Part shown: in pieces, positions 33,850 to 38,591 of the stretch
Position numbering within the stretch: position 1 is the stretch's first letter
Layout: the number at the start of each line of letters is the position of its first letter
Assembly: GCA_014896635.1 (NCBI GenBank)
Contig: JADBKA010000012.1
Span: 1 to 38,591 of the forward strand
DNA: 38,591 nt
Origin: Ktedonobacteraceae bacterium
GTDB lineage: Bacteria > Chloroflexota > Ktedonobacteria > Ktedonobacterales > Ktedonobacteraceae
Direction: 5' to 3'
Made by a program: the position numbers and the translations under genes
Notes under the pieces: model-generated
Database searches by the model: none
Told to the model about the DNA's origin: nothing
The model's input: only the letters and a program-made list of their open reading frames with translations

Positions 33850-33903
33850 TTCGGTTAGCCAGTGCTCGCCACTTGCCACCTATCACGCCCTCGGCCAGCT
33901 CTT

Positions 33904-34452
33904 TTATGATTGCTCTGGTAACTGTGCCAGCGAAGATTTCACCTCGACGTAACGCGCAAGAATAAAAATCAGGTCCGAGAGCCGATTGAGGTAACGCACT
34001 ACCTCGCCGTTTTGAATGACACCTTCGTGCAGCAACTTCACCGCCATGCGTTCGGCGCGGCGAATGATAGCGCGCGCCAGGTCCAGTGCAGCGCCATCAA
34101 GCGTATCGCCGGGAATGATGAACCGATTGGGGATCTCCACCTCGCGTTTCAGTTCCTCTTCAACCTGTTCCAGGTGCCGCACATGCTCGATGGTCATGCG
34201 CAATCCCACCTGCTCATAGTTCTCCGGCGGTGTTGCCAGCTCGCCCATCAACAGATAGAGTTCTTGCTGCACGCGATAGATTATGTCTTTGACTTTCTGT
34301 TCCCTGGCGGCAGCGCGTGCCAGACCCAGAGCCGAGGTTGCCTCATCTACTGTGCCGAAAGTGTCAGGACGGGGATCATATTTCGGGACGCGCTGATCGC
34401 CAAGCAGGCCGGTATAGCCCGTATCACCTGTGCCGGTAGTGACCTTTGCCAT
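33904..34452 (-). CDS. Cob(I)alamin adenosyltransferase, PduO type
   Basis: Transfers the adenosyl group of ATP to cob(I)alamin to make coenzyme B12. The 182-aa helical-bundle protein begins VTTGTGDTGYTGLLGDQRVPKYD, whose first half is the PduO ATP-binding N-terminus. It contains FGTVDEATSALGLARA, the ATP-site helix LDLARAIIRRAERMAV and VVRYLNRLSDLIFILARYVE, the cobalamin-facing helix. I start it at ATG 34452 behind GAGGAG; the longer frame is basic and Cys-rich and looks non-coding. It lies 107 bases after an NrtR-like gene and is probably cotranscribed with it. It is unrelated in sequence to CobA/BtuR-type enzymes. Confidence 0.93.
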   Translation of the reverse strand: MAKVTTGTGDTGYTGLLGDQRVPKYDPRPDTFGTVDEATSALGLARAAAREQKVKDIIYRVQQELYLLMGELATPPENYEQVGLRMTIEHVRHLEQVEEELKREVEIPNRFIIPGDTLDGAALDLARAIIRRAERMAVKLLHEGVIQNGEVVRYLNRLSDLIFILARYVEVKSSLAQLPEQS

Positions 34453-34559
34453 TGCTCTCCTCTTCTCCTTTTTTTGTTCTCTACTATGACAGCATCTGCA
34501 AGAAGGAAAGAGAGGCGCGCGCCCGCTTGTCTGCCCCGCCCGTCTGCCCCGCTCCGTTT

Positions 34560-35417
34560 TCAACCACAATAGCGATAGACCCGGCTGACACGTCGCCAGT
34601 CCAGTTCACGGCCCCGCACCGGGCGTTCTTCATCCAGGGCTTGCAGTCGATCAGTCGCCAGGAAACGCCGACGGAGGTTAGAGAGATCAATCTGCTCATC
34701 TGGAGGGAAAAACGCGCGATAGAGCAGCGCCGCTTCTGCCAACGTCAATGTTCCATCACCTGCCGGAGGTTCTTTGATCACATTGAGGGGCAGCGTCTCG
34801 CGGCTGCCAGCGGATGTATCGCGTCGCCACCAGTCCGCACCTTCTATTTCCTCTGCGCGCATTGTACTCATGTCAGCCAGGTAGCGCAAAATGATTTCCG
34901 GGTCGCGCTGAATGCGGGACCGCAGGATGTTGAGCGCGTTCAGCAGGCCAGGCCGCACTTCGGGATCAATCGGCCGCCTCTCCGATTCGACTTCCACCAC
35001 CGGTACCCACTTGACATGCAGGCTAGGGACCGGCTGCTTATGCAGGTTGGGACGCAACTCATCGCGGTTGGCACGCAACAGAATACTGTGAATCAGCGAG
35101 ACGGCAGCACCCTGCTCTGAACTGCCCCAGACATGTACCTGCTGCTCGTTCCAGCCGGCTTTCAGTTGCAATAGTGCGGCGTTGTCGGACCACAGCAGTA
35201 GCGCATCGAGAACACGTTCCACTGCATCCGAGACTGTTTCGGAACCAAGCACCAGCCGCATCGGCGGTCCCCAGGGGCCATCGCGCACCAGTACCCACAG
35301 CGACCAGTTGCGTACGGCAAAAGCCACCACACCAGCGGTCACGATGAGGCGGCGCGGTACGGCATCGCGCGCAGGCTGTGAGGAGAGAGGCATACCTGAC
35401 CTGGGTAGTGTACTCAT
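34560..35417 (-). CDS. NrtR-like protein: degenerate Nudix domain plus winged helix
   Basis: Protein of 285 aa that I read as a remote relative of Nudix-related transcriptional regulators. The N-terminal half (about 22-145) runs like a Nudix strand-helix pattern (VVAFAVRNWSLWVLVRDGPW, then SETVSDAVERVLDALL, then HVKWVPVVEV), but the catalytic Nudix box GX5EX7REUXEEXGU is absent. The C-terminal half has LTLAEAALLYRAFFPPDEQ, DLSNLRRRFL and RVSRVYRY, matching the winged-helix layout of NrtR regulators (TL.E....Y, NFRR, YRF). It is probably a ligand-sensing DNA-binding protein without hydrolase activity. It precedes the cobalamin adenosyltransferase gene. Assignment rests on pattern only. Confidence 0.55.
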   Translation of the reverse strand: MSTLPRSGMPLSSQPARDAVPRRLIVTAGVVAFAVRNWSLWVLVRDGPWGPPMRLVLGSETVSDAVERVLDALLLWSDNAALLQLKAGWNEQQVHVWGSSEQGAAVSLIHSILLRANRDELRPNLHKQPVPSLHVKWVPVVEVESERRPIDPEVRPGLLNALNILRSRIQRDPEIILRYLADMSTMRAEEIEGADWWRRDTSAGSRETLPLNVIKEPPAGDGTLTLAEAALLYRAFFPPDEQIDLSNLRRRFLATDRLQALDEERPVRGRELDWRRVSRVYRYCG

Positions 35418-35467
35418 TCAACCACCAGCTAATCGATCTGTCATAAATAATAAAGTCTTATACACCG

Positions 35468-35496
35468 ATTGTACTCACTCCAGACGACACTTGCAA
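35468..35496 (-). promoter_or_regulatory. Promoter of the NrtR-like/adenosyltransferase unit
   Basis: On the minus strand TTGCAA (35491-35496), a 17-base spacer and TACAAT (complement of 35468-35473). Transcription would start near 35461, about 45 bases before the NrtR-like start. Confidence 0.55.
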
Positions 35497-35620
35497 GACT
35501 CCAGGTCGCTCCTTTTGTCTTCTGGCGAAACATTCACGTCCACAAACAGTCGCTGGTTGTCTCCTGCTATCCCGCTACACCGCCGGCACCAGGTGTGGTA
35601 TGCACATCGCCTGCTGGCTG

Positions 35621-37672
35621 CTAGATCCAGGCCAGATGCAGGCGTGTCAGGACGCGCTGCACCGGCGCCAGTTCCGCATGGCCGAGCAACTTCAGCCGGC
35701 GGGCCGCTTTCAGATAGACGAAGCAGCCGGCACCAGCTACCACTGCGAGCTTGAACGCGACTACCGCAATCTCGATGGCAGTCAACGTCTGATCACCGTT
35801 GCTCTGGCCAGCTCCCCCATCGGTGACCAGCAGGAAGTCCAGCAGTAACCGGAGCGCCACAATGACCAGTCCCATGATCAATGAAGCCAGCAGTATACGC
35901 CCGGCGAAGCCCGCCAGCGAACGCAGCCGCAAACCACCTATGCGTCGGTGCAGGAGCCAGAGCAGTGCCGCCGCTTCCACCAGCACTGCCACCGACGTCG
36001 CAAAAGCCAGCGCCCCCATCCCCCATGAGTCAGCCAGCACGTCCGGCATCAGCGTTGAGTGCAGAAGCTTCCCCGGCCCATTTCGTACCAGCCAGATGAC
36101 AGGATTGATAAGCAACAGACTCAACATAATTTTTAGCATAAATTGCGCAATGCTTACAGCAACCGGAGTTTTACTATCGTGCAGAGCATAGAAAGTACGA
36201 GTGAGGATTTCCACCGCTGCCAGGCCAGGCAGTCCCAGTGAGAAACAGACCAGTGGGATCGAAGTCAATTCAGCATTATTCAGAGTAAAAGATCCATGTT
36301 CATACAGTACCTGCACCACCGGCAGGCTCAGCAGCATCAAACCGATGCAGGATGGGATCGAGAGAAAGAGGATACTGCGCAGTGTCTCTCCCACCAGCGC
36401 CTGCAATCGCTCGATGCGCCCCTCGGCGACATATTCGGTCATTGAGGGGAACAGAGCAGTGGCAACACCCATGACCATTCCCAGGGGGATCATCATCACG
36501 CTATTGGCAAGATTATACTGCGTGACAAAGCCGGCGAAGGCCAGCAGCGAGAGCAGGAACAGATCAACCGCCTGTGAGAAGTTGAGCATCATCGCGTTGA
36601 GCACACGAGGACCCATCAGACGCACTATCTGCCGTATGCCGGGGTGGCGCCAGTCAAAGGAGAAGCTGTAGCGCATCCCTACCTTGAACAGATCCGGTAT
36701 CTGTACAGCCAGCATGAGGGCAGCTCCCAGGTTCACTCCCCAGGCCGCGCAATAGATGGCAAAGAGGTCATTACGCTGATGCAGGAGCACCAGGACAAGA
36801 CCCGGCAACAAACCCAGGATCAGACCAACCGGGTAGAGGAGTTGTCCAACAGCCGGCAGCAGAAAGCGCCGGCGCGCATAGAGAATCGCATTCACCACGA
36901 CACTGATTCCCAGTAATATCGGTTGCGCCATCATCGTACGCATCAATTCTACGATCAGATTGAGATGCGCACTCTCCCGAATTCCCGGATTGTAGAGCAT
37001 GACCAGTGGCCTGGCAAAAAGTATCGCTACCAGGCCAAGCATAATCAGACCCAGGCCCGCCAGGTTGAGCGCGGCACTGGCAAGCCGCCAGGCTGCTTGC
37101 TCATCACGCTTTCTCAGCACGTAGATATTGAAAACCGGAATGAACGCCGACGCCAGGGCGCCCCCCGCCACGACGTTGTAAATCAGATTCGGCACCAGGA
37201 ACGCCTGGTTATAGGCATCAGAAACGACACCTGGTTGAAAAACGGCGGTAAACAGTGCATTGCGCAGCAGTCCCAGGAAGCGCGCTGCAAAAAGCGCAAC
37301 CGTAATCACCAGGGCTGCCTGCCCGATGCTCATGGGCCGCGATTCAGATGTTGCCTGAGGGGGAGCCTGTACTGTCTGCGTTACCTGTACCGCTTGTACC
37401 TCTCCCCGTTCACCATCCTGCTCTGCTCTCTGCCTGTCCTCTCTCTCAGATGGCACGCGATCAGCAATCAGAGGATTCAAATGAATGGAACGCAGACGCA
37501 AACGTTTTTTGCGCTGCCAGAAACTATTCAACGGAATAGGTTGAGTCGTTCCCAGGTACTGGTGCTCGATCCCTTGCCGGTAGCTCGATGCACCAATGAT
37601 GTCAACAGGTGATTCCGGCTCCTCGTGCAATTCCTGTGAGGGAGACACGCGCTGCTGATCTTCCTTCTCCAT
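35621..37672 (-). CDS. murJ: Lipid II flippase MurJ (MviN)
   Basis: Moves lipid-linked peptidoglycan precursor across the cytoplasmic membrane (MOP superfamily). After a hydrophilic, charged N-terminal extension of about 113 residues, the typical MurJ start appears: GQAALVITVALFAARFLGLL and RNALFTAVFQPGVVSDAYNQ, then AFLVPNLIYNVVAGGALASA and FIPVF. About 14 membrane helices follow, with SIPSCIGLMLLSLPVVQVLY, EHGSF and EILTRTFYALHDSKTPV, conserved in the family. At 683 aa it is longer than the usual 510-550 because of the extension, which is rich in Arg, Gln and Glu and probably cytoplasmic. It is transcribed alone, divergently from csoR. Confidence 0.94.
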   Translation of the reverse strand: MEKEDQQRVSPSQELHEEPESPVDIIGASSYRQGIEHQYLGTTQPIPLNSFWQRKKRLRLRSIHLNPLIADRVPSEREDRQRAEQDGERGEVQAVQVTQTVQAPPQATSESRPMSIGQAALVITVALFAARFLGLLRNALFTAVFQPGVVSDAYNQAFLVPNLIYNVVAGGALASAFIPVFNIYVLRKRDEQAAWRLASAALNLAGLGLIMLGLVAILFARPLVMLYNPGIRESAHLNLIVELMRTMMAQPILLGISVVVNAILYARRRFLLPAVGQLLYPVGLILGLLPGLVLVLLHQRNDLFAIYCAAWGVNLGAALMLAVQIPDLFKVGMRYSFSFDWRHPGIRQIVRLMGPRVLNAMMLNFSQAVDLFLLSLLAFAGFVTQYNLANSVMMIPLGMVMGVATALFPSMTEYVAEGRIERLQALVGETLRSILFLSIPSCIGLMLLSLPVVQVLYEHGSFTLNNAELTSIPLVCFSLGLPGLAAVEILTRTFYALHDSKTPVAVSIAQFMLKIMLSLLLINPVIWLVRNGPGKLLHSTLMPDVLADSWGMGALAFATSVAVLVEAAALLWLLHRRIGGLRLRSLAGFAGRILLASLIMGLVIVALRLLLDFLLVTDGGAGQSNGDQTLTAIEIAVVAFKLAVVAGAGCFVYLKAARRLKLLGHAELAPVQRVLTRLHLAWI

Positions 37673-37713
37673 CGGTCTGCTTTCTCGATCAATTGATGAT
37701 CTCTACAGAAAAA

Positions 37714-37742
37714 TATCTATCTACTCTCTATATCGTTGACAA
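37714..37742 (-). promoter_or_regulatory. Candidate promoter of murJ
   Basis: On the minus strand TTGTCA (complement of 37737-37742), a 17-base spacer and TAGATA (complement of 37714-37719), about 40 bases before the murJ start. The -10 match is weak. Confidence 0.3.
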
Positions 37743-37817
37743 CAGACGAGAGAGTACGCAGGATCGGAATTCTTATCTGATTCTAACCTTTTCTAACCTT
37801 CGACCTCTTGCGTGCTC

Positions 37818-37847
37818 TTGACAATACCCTCTGAGGGTATGTATACT
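37818..37847 (+). promoter_or_regulatory. Copper-responsive promoter of csoR-copB
   Basis: TTGACA (37818-37823), an 18-base spacer and TATACT (37842-37847), a strong sigma-70-type promoter. The spacer is filled by a 17-bp palindromic operator, and the predicted start (about 37854) falls in a second one, so a bound repressor would block polymerase directly. Confidence 0.75.
37824..37840 (+). promoter_or_regulatory. CsoR operator 1 (in promoter spacer)
   Basis: ATACCCTCTGAGGGTAT: 7-bp arms ATACCCT/AGGGTAT, overlapping into a short centre. It is AT-flanked with a G/C core, like known CsoR operators (runs of C then G between TA-rich ends). Confidence 0.7.
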
Positions 37848-37850
37848 GTC

Positions 37851-37873
37851 CATATACCCCAGAGGGGTATATG
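37851..37873 (+). promoter_or_regulatory. CsoR operator 2 (over the transcription start)
   Basis: Perfect inverted arms CATATACCCC (37851-37860) and GGGGTATATG (37864-37873) around AGA. It shares the ATACCC...GGGTAT core with operator 1 and is centred 30 bp (about three helical turns) from it. Confidence 0.7.
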
Positions 37874-37900
37874 GACACGAGAGAACAAGGAGCACTGGTC

Positions 37901-38194
37901 ATGGTCGCATCCTATGAGCAGGACAAACAACAACTTTTGACCCGTTTACGTCGTGTTGAAGGGCAGGTGCGTGGTATCCAGCGTATGATCGAAGAGGACA
38001 CATACTGCGTGGATATCATGACCCAGATCGCCAGTATTCAATCGGCGCTTCAGCAAGTCGTATTGAAAATGCTTGAGGATCATCTTTCGCATTGTGTCAC
38101 AGAAGCCATACAGCAGGGACAGGGCGAGGAGAAAATCCGTGAAGTGATGCAGGTATTGCAGCACTACACCAGAACCTCTCGCGCTGCCGTTTAA
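37901..38194 (+). CDS. csoR: Copper-sensing transcriptional repressor CsoR
   Basis: Metal-sensing repressor of the CsoR/RcnR (DUF156) family, 97 aa. I place the start at ATG 37901, with AAGGAG 8 bases upstream. The ATG at 37871 lies within operator 2. With this start the copper ligands fall at Cys36, His61 and Cys65, with Tyr35 beside Cys36, exactly the numbering of the characterised M. tuberculosis CsoR. The DNA-binding helix region has LLTRLRRVEGQVRGIQRM. Cu(I) binding should release it from the two palindromes upstream, derepressing itself and the adjoining ATPase. Its TAA stop overlaps the next start codon (TAATG). Confidence 0.94.
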   Translation: MVASYEQDKQQLLTRLRRVEGQVRGIQRMIEEDTYCVDIMTQIASIQSALQQVVLKMLEDHLSHCVTEAIQQGQGEEKIREVMQVLQHYTRTSRAAV

Positions 38195-38591
38195 TGGGAC
38201 GATGGAAATTTCTCATGAATCAGCACCATAACCACATTACAACAGAGGAACATCAGCGGGCAGAACAGGCTCGCCGCGATACGCAAAATCACGTGCAGCA
38301 TGAGCATCCGCTGCCATCGGCGGACCAGGCTCAGCATGGACATGTCCACGCCAACCACGCAGCGCAGCAGCAGAAGACAAATGGAACACACACCGGCCAC
38401 GCTGATCACATGGGCCACATGGACCATCCTGCTCATGATGAGCATATGGGGCATGTGGGGCATGGCGAGGCGATGTTCCAGCGTCCCTTCTGGATTTCGC
38501 TTGTGCTGACCATTCCTATTCTTTTCTACGCAGAACTTTTCCAGAATCTGCTAGGATACCGCGCGCCGGCCTTTCCAGGGTCGCAGTACCT
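38194..38591 (+). CDS. copB: CopB-type heavy-metal P-type ATPase, N-terminal part (cut by window end)
   Basis: Beginning of a P1B-type copper-exporting ATPase; the frame is open to the last base. The start is ATG 38194, overlapping the csoR stop as TAATG, or ATG 38215 in the same frame. Counting from 38215, the first 86 residues are strikingly His-rich (20 His, as HH, HMGH, HTGH, HAGH-like pairs spaced by Gly, Met, Asp and Gln) and lack the CxxC metal-binding domain of CopA. The CopB-typical MFQRPFWISLVLTIPILFYA and GYRAPAFPGSQY follow, the first membrane helix and loop. The DKTGT and CPH motifs are beyond the window. It should export Cu(I)/Cu(II) or silver under CsoR control. Confidence 0.88.
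   Translation, partial: MGRWKFLMNQHHNHITTEEHQRAEQARRDTQNHVQHEHPLPSADQAQHGHVHANHAAQQQKTNGTHTGHADHMGHMDHPAHDEHMGHVGHGEAMFQRPFWISLVLTIPILFYAELFQNLLGYRAPAFPGSQY

Noticed and set aside
1..38591. tRNA/rRNA genes, CRISPR arrays, insertion sequences or phage genes
   Set aside because: Looked for cloverleaf ends, regularly spaced repeats, terminal inverted repeats with transposase motifs, and integrase or capsid-like proteins; none could be supported.

Overview
The window looks like a chromosomal segment from a Chloroflexota bacterium, most likely class Ktedonobacteria. This is inferred from moderate to high GC, many peptide-type ABC cassettes with lipoprotein binding proteins, orphan receivers, a kinase-like regulator fused to a receiver-like domain, and MurJ with a long N-terminal extension. 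No rRNA, tRNA, IS element, prophage or CRISPR array was seen, so the genus is not fixed.

Left third (1-17113, all +). Two proteins I cannot assign (the first probably truncated by the window edge) lead into a peptide-transport block: SBP1, SBP2-permease B1-permease C1, SBP3, SBP4, then permease B2-permease C2-ATPase D-ATPase F. Four binding proteins and two permease pairs are thus accompanied by only one ATPase pair. SBP3 and SBP4 are tandem paralogues sharing an 890-bp stretch without a mismatch, although the sequence just before it is only about 83% identical. This is a signature of recent gene conversion. Both have related structured 5' leaders.

Middle (17222-28571, mixed strands). Two receiver-only response regulators (-), one with Glu at the phospho-acceptor position, face a glutaredoxin-like / DUF2085 / MtaB run (+). 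A soluble PAS-GAF-PAS histidine kinase and a glucokinase follow (+). Then come a double-GNAT acetyltransferase (-), a receiver-like plus kinase-like protein that lacks the catalytic Asp (+), and a DoxX-Rieske fusion with an internal Tat-like motif (-).

Right third (28723-38591). A minus-strand thiamine-salvage operon has a sigma-70-type promoter, a TPP riboswitch and a rho-independent terminator. These precede an NCS1 permease, thiD, thiM, thiE and a nitrilase-family amidohydrolase. The likely logic is: import of a pyrimidine precursor, its phosphorylation by ThiD, thiazole phosphorylation by ThiM, and coupling by ThiE, all shut down when TPP is plentiful. Next are a PduO-type cobalamin adenosyltransferase with an upstream NrtR-like degenerate Nudix/winged-helix protein, and murJ (-). 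The window ends in a copper-response unit (+): csoR, with one palindromic operator between its -35 and -10 and another over its start site, translationally coupled to a His-rich CopB-type P-type ATPase cut by the window edge.
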